Below, in pieces: positions 52,356-64,000 of a DNA stretch of 64,000 nucleotides. The DNA is taken from positions 3,348,001 to 3,412,000 of the forward strand of contig NZ_CP159218.1 of assembly GCF_040438885.1 (NCBI RefSeq), written 5' to 3'. Numbering within the stretch: the stretch's first letter is position 1; each line of letters starts with the position of its first letter. The notes under the pieces are model-generated. The model saw only the letters and a program-made list of their open reading frames with translations, searched no databases and was not told the origin of the DNA. The stretch comes from Nakamurella sp. A5-74 (lineage in GTDB: Bacteria; Actinomycetota; Actinomycetes; Mycobacteriales; Nakamurellaceae). A program made the translations under genes and the position numbers.

Positions 52356-53502
52356 GCAGGCTCCGCGCCATCACCAGGCGCTGCACCTGGTTGGTGCCCT
52401 CGTAGATCTGGGTGATCTTGGCGTCGCGCATCATCCGCTCGAGCGGGAAGTCGCGGGTGTAGCCGGCGCCGCCGAGCAGCTGGACCGCATCGGTGGTCAC
52501 CTTCATCGCGACGTCCGAGGCGAAACACTTGGCGGCCGAGGCCAGGAAACCCTTGTTCGCGTCACCCCGCTCGGTGGCAGCAGCGGATTGGTAGACCAGG
52601 GTGCGGGCCGCCTCGATCTCCATCGCCATGTCCGCGACCATGAACTGCAGGGCCTGGAACTCGGCGATCACCTTGCCGAACTGCTTGCGCTCCTTCATGT
52701 ATGCGATCGCGACGTCCAGCGCGCCCTGGGCGATCCCGACGGCCTGGGCGCCGATCGTCGGCCGCGTGTGGTCGAGCGTCAGCAATGCCGTCCGGAACCC
52801 GGTACCGGGTTCACCGATGATCCGGTCCCCAGGGATGCGGCACTGCTCGAAGTGGATCTCCCGGGTCGGTGATCCCTTGATCCCGAGCTTGCGCTCCTTC
52901 GTCCCGACGACGAACCCGGGATCGTCGGACTTCACCACGAACGCGGAGATGCCGTCGGCCTTCTTCGCCGCATCGGGGTCGGTCACGGCCATCACCGTGT
53001 ACCAGGTGGACTCGCCGGCGTTCGTGATCCAGCACTTGGTGCCGGACAGCACCCAGTCGTCACCGTCGCGGACGGCGCGGGTACGCATCGCAGCAGCGTC
53101 AGAACCCGCTTCGCGCTCCGACAGCGCGTAGGAGATCATCGCCTCACCCGAAGCGATCGACGGCAGCACCTGCTGCTTGAGCTCCTCCGATCCGGACAGG
53201 ATGACGGGCATCGAGCCCAGCTTGTTGACGGCCGGGATCAGCGAACTGGACGCGCAGACCCGCGCAACCTCCTCGATGACGATCACCGTGGCCACGGCGT
53301 CAGCTCCGGCCCCGTCGTATACCTCCGGAATGTGCACTGCGTTGAAACCCGAAGCGACCAAAGCCTTCTGGGCCTCGATCGGATAGCGCTCGTGCTCGTC
53401 GCACTCGGCGGCGAACGGCAGGATCTCCTTCTCGGAGATCTCGCGCACGGCCTCCCGGATGGCCCGGTGGTCTTCGGTGAGGGCGAACAGCTCTGCGGTC
53501 AC
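52348..53502 (-). CDS. Acyl-CoA dehydrogenase (FadE25-like)
   Basis: The 384-residue flavoenzyme shows MISYALSEREAGSDAAAMRTRA (FAD/substrate site), KCWITNAGESTWYTVMAV, RKQFGKVIAEFQALQFMVADM and the C-terminal signature LLGGAGYTRDFPLERMMRDAKITQIYEG. It oxidises an acyl-CoA to an enoyl-CoA, passing electrons to ETF. The catalytic base is likely the Glu of QIYEGTNQ. GTG start behind an AGGAG site. The position next to purE/purK matches Rv3274c (fadE25) in mycobacteria. Confidence 0.92.
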   Translation of the reverse strand: MTAELFALTEDHRAIREAVREISEKEILPFAAECDEHERYPIEAQKALVASGFNAVHIPEVYDGAGADAVATVIVIEEVARVCASSSLIPAVNKLGSMPVILSGSEELKQQVLPSIASGEAMISYALSEREAGSDAAAMRTRAVRDGDDWVLSGTKCWITNAGESTWYTVMAVTDPDAAKKADGISAFVVKSDDPGFVVGTKERKLGIKGSPTREIHFEQCRIPGDRIIGEPGTGFRTALLTLDHTRPTIGAQAVGIAQGALDVAIAYMKERKQFGKVIAEFQALQFMVADMAMEIEAARTLVYQSAAATERGDANKGFLASAAKCFASDVAMKVTTDAVQLLGGAGYTRDFPLERMMRDAKITQIYEGTNQVQRLVMARSLLR

Positions 53503-53679
53503 GCGGTGCTCCTGTGCTCGGATCAGCCGATCATCACCGACCGGCGACCGGCCACGTTACCGGCCGGTAACCACGATCGTAGACCGGCCCGCTGGACCGG
53601 GCCCGGTGGTCCGCCCGGTCAGCCGCGCAGCAGTGGAACCCTGGAGCAGCGTCGGTGCGAGCACCTCCGGCGCCGAAGC

Positions 53680-54243
53680 TCACTCGCAGCCGATGCCGTC
53701 CCCGTCGCGATCGAGCGCCGAGCGGTAACCGGGATCGCCGGCCATCACCGGAGCGGCACCGGCAGCCCTGGCAGCCGAACAGTTCGCGTAGTACACCGAG
53801 CCGGTCTCCGCGAGGCCCTGCGCCGCGGCGGCGGCCGTCTCCGTCTGCACGGAGGTCTCGGTGACAGTCGTGGCGGGAGCCTGCACTGTGACGGTGGTCG
53901 GCGACGCGGTGACCCGGACAGTCTGCGGCGCGGCCGTGACGGTCTTCGTCTGCGTGATCGTCCGGGTCTGCGTGATCGTCCGGGTCTGCGTGATCGTCCG
54001 GGTCTGCGTGACCGTCTTCGAGATCGTCTTCATGGACGCCTTCGTGACCGGTTTCGTCTGGATCACCGTGGTGCGGACCGTCTTCACGGTCCCGGTGGAC
54101 CCGGGGCGCACGTCAGCCACGGCCACCACATCGCTCTGCCTCACCGGAGCGTCCTCGGCATTGCTGCACGCCACGGCCAGAGGTGCGATGAGCACCACCA
54201 GCCCGGCCCACGCGGACAGGACTGCTCTTCGCTGCTGCGGCAC
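53680..54243 (-). CDS. Excalibur-domain lipoprotein with Thr-rich stalk
   Basis: The 187-residue protein has a signal peptide ending in a lipobox-like LAVAC (Cys near residue 26) and a Thr/Val/Gln-rich stalk of alternating T-x-T residues (50-125). It closes with an Excalibur calcium-binding module (YYANCSAARAAG, DRDGDGIGCE) whose two Cys probably pair. It should be anchored to the outer membrane face with the module held in the wall. GTG start behind AAGGGGA. The stalk contains an 18-bp tandem repeat. Confidence 0.8.
   Translation of the reverse strand: MPQQRRAVLSAWAGLVVLIAPLAVACSNAEDAPVRQSDVVAVADVRPGSTGTVKTVRTTVIQTKPVTKASMKTISKTVTQTRTITQTRTITQTRTITQTKTVTAAPQTVRVTASPTTVTVQAPATTVTETSVQTETAAAAAQGLAETGSVYYANCSAARAAGAAPVMAGDPGYRSALDRDGDGIGCE
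53953..54006 (-). repeat. 18-bp tandem repeat, 3 copies, in the Excalibur lipoprotein stalk
   Basis: Three identical copies of CGTGATCGTCCGGGTCTG (plus strand) encode T-R-T-I-T-Q type hexapeptides on the minus strand. Flanking units are degenerate copies. Confidence 0.9.
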
Positions 54244-54405
54244 GATTCCCCTTCGACGACCTTCGGTCCGCGACGGGGGTCATCCAGCACCGTCACATCA
54301 CCATGCGGAGCAGACGATCACCCGTTCAGCCCAGTGGGCCGAGACGGTACGGCCGCTCGAGTCACCCGTCAAGCCCCTTCGAACACTCACCCGTGGGTGC
54401 AGATA

Positions 54406-55029
54406 TCAGTCGAGCTGAGCCCGGAGCTTCGCGTCCTTCTCCAGCACCATCCGCTCGAGGTCGCGGGCGAAGGCTGCGAGCTTGCCGGTGAGCTCGGCGC
54501 CGAGAGCGTCCGGCGCGCTGGCCAACATCCGCACCGCGAGCAGACCGGCATTGCGCGCGCCGCCGACCGACACGGTGGCGACGGGGATGCCGGCCGGCAT
54601 CTGGACGATCGACAGCAGCGAGTCCATCCCGTCCAGGTACTGCAGCGGTACCGGTACCCCGATCACCGGCAGGGTGGTGGCCGAGGCGATCATGCCCGGC
54701 AGGTGCGCTGCCCCACCGGCTCCGGCGATGATCACCCGGAACCCCTGTGCCGCAGCGCCTGTCGCATAGTCGAGCATCCGCTGAGGAGTGCGGTGCGCGG
54801 AGTACACACCGACCTCGAACGCCACGCCGAACTCGGTGAGCACGTCGGCCGCCGCGCTCATCACACCCCAGTCGGAGTCGCTTCCCATCACCAGCCCGAC
54901 CGGCGCATCGGGCCGTTCCGCCGACGGTCCCGCCGATGCACCGTCCGGCGAGCCCACCGACGTTCCCGCCGGCGCACCGGCCGATGAATCGGTGGCTGAG
55001 CCAGCCGCTCCGGTCTCGATCCCACTCAT
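54406..55029 (-). CDS. purE: N5-carboxyaminoimidazole ribonucleotide mutase
   Basis: The 207-residue protein contains the whole class I Pur[53 protein letters not shown] and [20 protein letters not shown]. It converts N5-CAIR to CAIR in purine synthesis. The first 40 residues are a Gly/Ala/Ser/Pro-rich extension not present in usual PurE (about 165 residues). The ATG at 55029 overlaps the purK stop by ATGA, so purK-purE are coupled and the extension is probably translated. Confidence 0.93.
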   Translation of the reverse strand: MSGIETGAAGSATDSSAGAPAGTSVGSPDGASAGPSAERPDAPVGLVMGSDSDWGVMSAAADVLTEFGVAFEVGVYSAHRTPQRMLDYATGAAAQGFRVIIAGAGGAAHLPGMIASATTLPVIGVPVPLQYLDGMDSLLSIVQMPAGIPVATVSVGGARNAGLLAVRMLASAPDALGAELTGKLAAFARDLERMVLEKDAKLRAQLD

Positions 55030-56303
55030 CCCGACTCCTCATCGCGTTGCAGCTCGTGCGTCGGAAGCGTTGTGCCACCGTGGATTTCGTAACCGTCGGT
55101 CCAGACCCCGCTCCCCAACCAGTCCGCGCAGAGGCGGGCGATCCGGCGCAACTCCGGCACGGAGTCGGAGCCGTCCGCCGCCAGCCGGTCACCGCACACG
55201 TTGACGTGGCCGAGCTTGCGTCCCGGCCGGATTCCCTTGCCGTACCAGTGGATCTTCACCTGCGGGTAGCGGGCGGACAGGTGATGGATCCGCTCGTCGA
55301 TGCCGATCCCCGCTCCGGGCCCGTCGTCCGGTCCGCCCAGCACGTTGCCCATCACGGTCACCTCGGCCCTGGATGCGGTGCTGCCCAACGGATAGTCCAG
55401 TACGGCCCGCAGATGCTGCTCGAACTGCGAGGTCACCGAACCGTCCATCGTCCAGTGCCCGGAGTTGTGCGGACGCATCGCCAACTCGTTGACCACCAGG
55501 CCGTCCGGGAAGGCGTCGCCGGCTTCCACCTCGAACAGCTCGACCGCGAGTACCCCGACCACATCGAGTTGCTCGGCGACGGTGGCTGCCAATCGGCTGG
55601 CCGCAGCCGACATCCTGTCGGACAGCCCGGGAGCGGGTGCGATCACCTCGACGCAGATCCCGTCCTCCTGCACGGTGTGCACCACCGGCCAGATCGCCGC
55701 CTGACCGAACGGGGAGCGCGCCAGCACGACGGCCAGTTCGCGTCGCAGTGGGACGAACTCCTCCAGCACCCAGGGAATGTCCGAGGACGGCCACTGGGGC
55801 GACTCCCCCGCCCGCACCACCCAGACGCCTCGCCCGTCGTACCCGCCGCGAGCCGTCTTCACCACGACCGGATCACCGCACGCGGCCCGGAACTCGACGA
55901 TCGCCTCGGTGGGGTCGCCCTGCACCACGCGGAACGCGGGCACCGGCAGGCCGAGCTGCTGGAGCCGCTGCCGCATCAGGGCCTTGTCCTGCGCGAACTG
56001 CAGCGCATCCGGCCCCGGATGCACGAGCACCCCGTCTGCCTGCAGCGCCCGCAGGTGCTCGCCCGGGACGTGTTCGTGGTCGAAGGTCAGCACATCGCAG
56101 TCGGCGGCGAACCGGCGCAGCGCGTCCAGATCCGTGTGACCACCGAGCTGTACGTCCGGCGCGACCAGGGCAGCGGAATCATCCGCGTGCTGCGCCAGCA
56201 CCCGCAGGCTCTGGCCGAGCGGGATGGCGGCCTGGTGGGTCATCCGGGCGAGTTGGCCGCCGCCGACCATTCCCACCCTGGGCAGTCCGGTACGAGAATC
56301 CAC
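55026..56303 (-). CDS. purK: N5-carboxyaminoimidazole ribonucleotide synthase
   Basis: The 425-residue ATP-grasp enzyme shows [51 protein letters not shown] and [20 protein letters not shown]. It joins AIR, ATP and bicarbonate to N5-CAIR. GTG start at 56303; a TAGGCT box lies 8 nt upstream, so the mRNA may be nearly leaderless. It directly precedes purE, with which it acts in sequence. Slightly longer than typical PurK (about 390) at the C-terminal end. Confidence 0.93.
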   Translation of the reverse strand: MDSRTGLPRVGMVGGGQLARMTHQAAIPLGQSLRVLAQHADDSAALVAPDVQLGGHTDLDALRRFAADCDVLTFDHEHVPGEHLRALQADGVLVHPGPDALQFAQDKALMRQRLQQLGLPVPAFRVVQGDPTEAIVEFRAACGDPVVVKTARGGYDGRGVWVVRAGESPQWPSSDIPWVLEEFVPLRRELAVVLARSPFGQAAIWPVVHTVQEDGICVEVIAPAPGLSDRMSAAASRLAATVAEQLDVVGVLAVELFEVEAGDAFPDGLVVNELAMRPHNSGHWTMDGSVTSQFEQHLRAVLDYPLGSTASRAEVTVMGNVLGGPDDGPGAGIGIDERIHHLSARYPQVKIHWYGKGIRPGRKLGHVNVCGDRLAADGSDSVPELRRIARLCADWLGSGVWTDGYEIHGGTTLPTHELQRDEESG

Positions 56304-56330
56304 GACTGCGCAGCCTACGGGTGACTTCTT

Positions 56331-57074
56331 TCAGCGCCCCGACGACTCCAGCAGTTCCGCGGCCAACGCCGCCGTTCCCGGTAACGGTTCGATCCAGGCC
56401 CGCACCGTCGATCCGGCGCCGTGCCGGTCGCGATCGATCACCCGCTGTGCCAGCGATCGGCCCAGCTCGATCCGTCGGGCGAGCTCGGCATCCCGTCTGG
56501 CCAGGATGGCCATCGTCGTCTCGGAGACCACCGACAGCGTCTCGCCGGCGTCGAAGATGCCCCGCATGCCCTCGGCGAGCAGCATCATGGGCAGGTTCCG
56601 GCCGAGCCCGGACTGGGTCGATTCGATCCGCACCAGCACCAGGGCGACCTCATCCGGCTGCAGGCGCTTCGCGCCCAGTGCGCGGTAGACCTCGCCGAGC
56701 CGCACCTGCAGATAGCCGAGGCTGGTGAGTCCGGTGAGCGGATCGACGATCCCGATCGGGGGTGTCGACGTGCGCGCCGACCACCCCAACGAGACCGCTC
56801 GTCGCAACGCCTCGGCCATCTGTGTACTGACGAGCGATGCCAGCAGATCGATGTCGGCCAGGGCCTCACTGAGCGGGATGGAGGCGGCTGCCCGTTCGAA
56901 ACCCAGACGCTCCGCCGCGGCCCACGGATCGCGGCCGTCGCCGAGCGCCTCGCACAGCGCATCCACCGATTGCAGGCGCCATTCCACCTCGGTGGCCCAG
57001 CCTTGGCCGGAGGCGAGTTCCCACCACTGTGCACGGAGCGAATCGCCGGCCACCGGAGGGGTTCCGGACGTCAT
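56331..57074 (-). CDS. Protein with degenerate GGDEF-like domain
   Basis: The 247-residue protein has a helical N-terminal half and, from residue about 125, VDPLTGLTSLGYLQVRLGEVYR, which is the usual opening of a GGDEF diguanylate-cyclase domain (DPLTGL-x-N-R). It continues VALVLVRIES, the position of the metal-binding strand. The GGDEF loop itself is absent and the expected Asp in the strand is not seen, so cyclase activity is unlikely. It may bind nucleotide or be a structural relic. The start at 57074 is supported by GAGGAG. It lies upstream of purK on the same strand. Confidence 0.55.
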   Translation of the reverse strand: MTSGTPPVAGDSLRAQWWELASGQGWATEVEWRLQSVDALCEALGDGRDPWAAAERLGFERAAASIPLSEALADIDLLASLVSTQMAEALRRAVSLGWSARTSTPPIGIVDPLTGLTSLGYLQVRLGEVYRALGAKRLQPDEVALVLVRIESTQSGLGRNLPMMLLAEGMRGIFDAGETLSVVSETTMAILARRDAELARRIELGRSLAQRVIDRDRHGAGSTVRAWIEPLPGTAALAAELLESSGR

Positions 57075-57515
57075 GGGCGTCTCCTCTCTGGTCCTGCAGT
57101 GCCCACGTCGTACTCCATCACGCATTCCTCGGCCGGGCGCGGGCCGAGATCGACCCTGTCACGCCTGTACGACGAACGGAACACGTGACCGTCACGCCGC
57201 CGATGGCTGATTCACCCACCCGGGATGACGCGGATCCACCGGTAGCCACTGTGCCCGGAAGGGTGACACATCAGGCTTCCCCCGCGAACGAGGGTCCGAG
57301 CGGGTCGACTCACCTGTTCGGCGGATGTCCGGCCACGCGGAGGTGCGCAGGACCGACACCGGGTTCCGGGCCGGCAACAGGGATCTGACCAGGCACAATC
57401 AGCGTGCCGGCAGCCACGCCGGCGCTCCACCCCCGATCCACCCGGGGGCCTTCGCACAGGGCCGTCCGGGTGAGATGATCTCCGGGACATCGCAGCGGGA
57501 AGGAGGAAGCGCACC
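57075..57515. other. Divergent spacer upstream of the giant sigma factor
   Basis: These 441 bases separate the GGDEF-like gene from the sigma gene. Open frames here have poor third-position bias and no motifs, so I call no gene. A possible hairpin (CCCCCG, 7-nt loop, CGGGGG) lies at about 57430-57449. A strong AAGGAGGAAG ribosome-binding site at 57499-57508 serves the sigma gene. Promoters for both genes should lie here; none is obvious. Confidence 0.4.
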
Positions 57516-61217
<3,702 letters not shown>

Positions 61218-61336
61218 CCCGCTGACCCGAGTACACGCCTGCACACCCCAGCGCCTGATCCATGGGTCGCCCGTCAGGTCGGACGCCCGGCTCCACCGAG
61301 ACTTCCGTTCGCCGGAGGTCCGCCCGTCCCGATGCG

Positions 61337-61342
61337 TAGACT
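61337..61342 (+). promoter_or_regulatory. Candidate leaderless -10 box for gtrA
   Basis: TAGACT ends 6 nt before the GTG at 61349, with no ribosome-binding site. The spacing equals that seen for several other genes of the window. Confidence 0.45.
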
Positions 61343-61348
61343 CGCCCG

Positions 61349-61870
61349 GTGCCGCTCATCGAAACCGTCCGTCGACACCTGCCGCCGAAGTATCGGGAGC
61401 TGGCCAAGTTCCTGGTGGTGGGCGGCACCGCCTGGATCGTCGACACCGGCATCTTCACCCTGCTCTCGCACACCATCCTGGCCGAGAAGGTCATCACCGC
61501 GAAGATCATCTCGATCCTGGTGTCCACGGTGCTGTCGTACGTCCTGAACCGTGAGTGGTCCTTCAGCAGCCGGGGCGGACGCGAACGCCGGCACGAGGCG
61601 GCGCTGTTCTTCGTCGTCAACGGGTTGGCACTGGCCATCAACCTCGTCCCGCTGGCCTTGTCCCGCTACGCCTTCGGATTCAACCTGGCGAACCACCCGC
61701 AGTGGGTCGTCACCTTCGCGGACTTCATCTCCGCCAACGTGATCGGCACCCTGGTGGGCATGGTGTTCCGCTACTGGGCGTACCGGCGCTACGTCTTCCC
61801 GGAGGACTTCTCCGAGAACGCGGAGACGGTCGATCCCGACGCGCCGGACGTCGCCGCCCCCGTCCGCTGA
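61349..61870 (+). CDS. GtrA family membrane protein
   Basis: The 173-residue protein has four hydrophobic segments and GtrA motifs: LAKFLVVGGTAWIVDTGIF, SVLSYVLNREWSF-like SYVLNREWSFSSR, and VGMVFRYWAYRRYVF at the end. GtrA-like proteins are thought to move polyprenyl-phosphate sugars across the membrane, or assist in it, feeding GT-C enzymes. It corresponds to Rv3277 beside purK in mycobacteria. The GTG start lies 6 nt after a -10-like box. Confidence 0.87.
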   Translation: MPLIETVRRHLPPKYRELAKFLVVGGTAWIVDTGIFTLLSHTILAEKVITAKIISILVSTVLSYVLNREWSFSSRGGRERRHEAALFFVVNGLALAINLVPLALSRYAFGFNLANHPQWVVTFADFISANVIGTLVGMVFRYWAYRRYVFPEDFSENAETVDPDAPDVAAPVR

Positions 61871-61893
61871 GCGACCACGCAGCCGAGGCCTGA

Positions 61894-62105
61894 CGACGGT
61901 CACCTCCGCGAACCACCAGCCCAACCGACCGACAAGACCGCGAACCACCAGCCCAACCGACCGTCACGTCCGCGAGCCACCGGCCCGAACGACCGTCACG
62001 TCCGCGAGCCACCAGCCCAAACGACCGTCACGTCCGCGAGCCACCGGCCCAAACGACCGTCACGTCCGCGATCCACCAGCCCAAACGACCGTCACGTCCG
62101 CGAAC
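61894..62105. repeat. 32-bp minisatellite, six full units plus a partial
   Basis: Units start at 61894, 61926, 61958, 61990, 62022, 62054 and 62086, exactly 32 bp apart. The inner units share the core CGACCGTCACGTCCGCGA followed by a CCACC(A/G)GCCC segment. The first two differ more. The array lies in the convergent spacer between gtrA and the carboxylase gene. There are no unique spacers, so it is not a CRISPR array. Confidence 0.95.
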
Positions 62106-62120
62106 GTCGGGCAGGCGTGC

Positions 62121-63665
62121 TCAGACGGGTGTGACGCCGTGCCGGCGGCGGGAGAACGAGCGGTCCTTGCCGACCGCCGCCAACAGCCGGGCGATGAGTT
62201 CGTCCCGGAGGTTCTCCGGCTCCACGAGTTGGTCGACGACCAGCTCGGAGGCGAGTCGCACGATGTCGATGTCCTGCTCGTACTCGGCCCGCCGCTGCGT
62301 GACGAACTCGGCCCGCTCCGCCTCGTCCTCGATCTGCGCGATCTTGCCCGCATAGACCGCGTTGACCGCGGCCTCCGCACCCATCACCGCGATCTTGGCC
62401 GTCGGCAGCGCGAGCGTCGCCTCCGGATCGAATCCCGGACCAGCCATGGCATACAGCCCGGCGCCGTAGGCCTTTCGGACGACGACACACAGCTTCGGCA
62501 CCGTCGCCTCGGAGATGGCGGTGATCATCTTCGCCCCGTGCCGGATGATCCCCTGGCGCTCCACGGCCGTCCCCACCATGAATCCCGGGACGTCGGACAG
62601 GAACACCAGCGGGATCGAGAACGCATCACAGAGCTGGACAAAATGGGCTGCCTTGTCGGCGGAATCGACGAACAGCACCCCGCCGCGGAACATCGAGTTG
62701 TTGCCGACGACCCCGACGACCTCGCCGTCCAACCGACCGAGCCCGACGGTGAGCTCCTTCGCCCAGTCGGGGTGGATCTCGAAGAACGACCCGTCGTCCA
62801 GGAGCGCCTTCACGTAGCGCCGCATGTCGAACGCCTGACGCTCCGACTCCGGCACCATCGCGCGCAGGTCGCCCTTGCCGGGGCCGGCGGCCGGCTGCGC
62901 GGGCGGCGACTGTGTCCAATTGGACGGGAAGTAACCCAGGTACTGCGAGATCATCTGCAGCGCTTCGGTCTCCGTCTTGGCCAGTAGATGCCCGACCCCG
63001 GAGACGGAGGTGTGCATCTTGGCGCCGCCCATCTCCTCCAGGGTGGTCTTCTCGCCGGTCACCATCTCGACCATCCGGTCGCTGCCCAGGTACATCGAAG
63101 CGTTGCCGGCGACCATCACCACGAGATCGCAGAACGCCGGGATGTAGGCTCCGCCGGCGGCGCTCGGCCCGAACAGCGCGCAGATCTGCGGGATGGACCC
63201 GGACGCCCGCACCTGGCTGTGGAAGATCTTGCCGGCCCCGCGGCGCCCGGGGAACAGGTCGACCTGATCGGTGATCCTGGCACCAGCCGAATCGACCAGG
63301 TAGATCATCGGAACACCTGTCGCGTAGGCCTTCTCGACGATCCGGATGATCTTCTCGACCGTCCGGGCACCCCAGGACCCGGCCTTGACTGTCGAGTCGT
63401 TGGCCATCAGCGCGACCTGTCGGCCACCGATCCGCGCAGTGCCGGTGATGACGCCGTCGGCGGGCAGTCCCGTCGCCTCGACGTTGGCGTACTTGCCGTC
63501 CTCGACGAACGAGCCCTCGTCGACCAGCACGGCGATGCGCTCCCGAGCGAACATCTTGCCCTTGGCTGCGTTCGACTCGTGGTACCGAGTGGCACCGCCG
63601 ACCTCCACCCGCGCGGAGAGGGCGTTGAAGGTGTGGTCTGGACCCGGCTGGGCGTCGTCGCTCAT
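62121..63665 (-). CDS. accD5: Acyl-CoA carboxylase carboxyltransferase (beta) subunit
   Basis: The 514-residue protein is a biotin-dependent carboxyltransferase: RYHESNAAKGKMFARERI, VDSAGARITDQVDLFPGRRG, QICALFGPSAAGGAYIPAF, VGIVGNNSMFRGG-like VGVVGNNSMFRGG and VPGFMVGTAVERQGIIRHGAKM. It would make methylmalonyl-CoA or malonyl-CoA with a separate biotin-carrying alpha subunit. In mycobacteria the same neighbourhood holds accD5 (Rv3280, propionyl-CoA carboxylase beta), so the symbol rests on synteny and length. A TAAACT box 7 nt before the ATG suggests leaderless transcription. Confidence 0.9.
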   Translation of the reverse strand: MSDDAQPGPDHTFNALSARVEVGGATRYHESNAAKGKMFARERIAVLVDEGSFVEDGKYANVEATGLPADGVITGTARIGGRQVALMANDSTVKAGSWGARTVEKIIRIVEKAYATGVPMIYLVDSAGARITDQVDLFPGRRGAGKIFHSQVRASGSIPQICALFGPSAAGGAYIPAFCDLVVMVAGNASMYLGSDRMVEMVTGEKTTLEEMGGAKMHTSVSGVGHLLAKTETEALQMISQYLGYFPSNWTQSPPAQPAAGPGKGDLRAMVPESERQAFDMRRYVKALLDDGSFFEIHPDWAKELTVGLGRLDGEVVGVVGNNSMFRGGVLFVDSADKAAHFVQLCDAFSIPLVFLSDVPGFMVGTAVERQGIIRHGAKMITAISEATVPKLCVVVRKAYGAGLYAMAGPGFDPEATLALPTAKIAVMGAEAAVNAVYAGKIAQIEDEAERAEFVTQRRAEYEQDIDIVRLASELVVDQLVEPENLRDELIARLLAAVGKDRSFSRRRHGVTPV

Positions 63666-63672
63666 GGAAAAG

Positions 63673-63695
63673 AGTTTAGGTTATCCGCGATTAAC
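63673..63695 (-). promoter_or_regulatory. Candidate promoter and imperfect palindrome for the carboxylase gene
   Basis: On the minus strand TAAACT (63678-63673) lies 7 nt before the ATG. Immediately upstream is GTTAATCGCGGATAAC (63695-63680), a 16-bp sequence in which 12 bases obey dyad symmetry. A repressor at this place would cover the space between -10 and -35. Confidence 0.4.
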
Positions 63696-63773
63696 TTTCA
63701 GGACCGGAGCATTCGAGCCGCGGGCGCCGCCGACCGACCCACTCCGACCAGCGCGCCCAGCACGAGCAGGCTG

Positions 63774-64000
63774 TCAGAAGGTGATCGCGGTGAGCCAGAG
63801 CTTCACGCCGGCGGCCAGACTCACGGTTCCGGTGGGCGACGTGGGGAGTGGGGGTGCGGCGCCCGCGGTCGCCACCGGCACCGCAGGTCGATCGGCGCTC
63901 ATCAGCAGCTCGACGGTGTTGGTCGCCAGCGCTCCCATCGTGCGGTAGGTGCCGGACGGCCCCGTCTGCAGGATCGCTGCCGCATAGCGATCGGTGATGC
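63774..64000 (-). CDS. Unidentified protein, C-terminal part only
   Basis: The minus strand stays open from the window edge to a TGA at 63776-63774, giving 74 residues that end KLWLTAITF. G/C-ending codons support coding. The visible part has ITDRYAAAILQTGPSGTYRT, then an Ala/Pro-rich loop. No family was recognised. The rest of the gene lies beyond the window. It would be upstream of the carboxylase gene on the same strand. Confidence 0.5.
   Translation of the reverse strand, partial: ITDRYAAAILQTGPSGTYRTMGALATNTVELLMSADRPAVPVATAGAAPPLPTSPTGTVSLAAGVKLWLTAITF

Noticed and set aside
57185-57388. Short + strand frame upstream of the sigma-factor gene
   Set aside because: Mixed third positions, no ribosome-binding site and no motif.
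61894-62105. Possible CRISPR array (regular 32-bp period)
   Set aside because: The units follow each other with no unique spacers and no cas genes are nearby; it is a plain tandem repeat.

Overview
The window looks like chromosomal DNA of a high-GC actinobacterium. Codon third positions are strongly G/C, GTG starts are common, several genes carry a TAnnnT box 6-8 nt before the start codon (leaderless style), and the right half keeps the gene order of the mycobacterial wbbL-rmlD-LCP-fadE25-purE-purK-gtrA-accD5 neighbourhood (Rv3265c to Rv3280 in M. tuberculosis). A Nakamurella- or Frankia-like lineage is plausible, but the genus cannot be fixed from sequence reading alone. No rRNA, tRNA, CRISPR array or intact mobile element was found.

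Layout. 0-2.6 kb: two NAD(P)-dependent oxidoreductases divergent from a MmyB-type HTH regulator. 2.6-4.9 kb: decayed DNA holding a MarR pseudogene with an internal stop, a broken tyrosine recombinase and an ISAzo13-type transposase remnant. 4.9-32 kb: a cell-surface polysaccharide locus. It has a methyltransferase and flippase-like membrane protein, a mannose-1-phosphate guanylyltransferase, two GDP-mannose 4,6-dehydratases, five GT4-type glycosyltransferases, a Wzm/Wzt ABC exporter, three tandem paralogous GT-C-like membrane proteins, a DUF4214 protein, another GT-C-like protein, a GDP-perosamine synthase with its acetyltransferase, and an FkbM methyltransferase with a long coiled coil. 32-45.4 kb: a WbbL-like GT2 with a GT4 partner, an ArsR-type regulator divergent from an MFS pump across a 34-bp palindrome, two more large membrane proteins, RmlA, a small unknown protein and a 1179-residue protein with two GT4 modules. 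45.5-64 kb: SpoIID/LytB protein, RmlD, LCP transferase, TIGR03089 protein, acyl-CoA dehydrogenase, Excalibur lipoprotein, PurE/PurK, a GGDEF-like remnant, a giant membrane-anchored ECF sigma factor, GtrA, an acyl-CoA carboxylase beta subunit and the end of an unidentified gene.

How the genes may work together (inference). ManC and Gmd would make GDP-4-keto-6-deoxymannose. The perosamine synthase and PglD-type enzyme would turn it into GDP-N-acetylperosamine. RmlA/RmlD serve dTDP-rhamnose, although RmlB and RmlC are not in the window. GT4/GT2 enzymes would build a lipid-linked glycan inside the cell and Wzm/Wzt would export it. The GT-C-like proteins could decorate it outside, and the LCP protein could attach it to peptidoglycan. 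The FkbM-coiled-coil protein resembles in outline the WbdD-type terminators and rulers of ABC-dependent O-antigen systems.

Two further themes stand out. In-frame tandem repeats (15, 18 and 21 bp) recur in surface-related genes, and short ORFs coupled by GTGA overlaps precede several operon genes.
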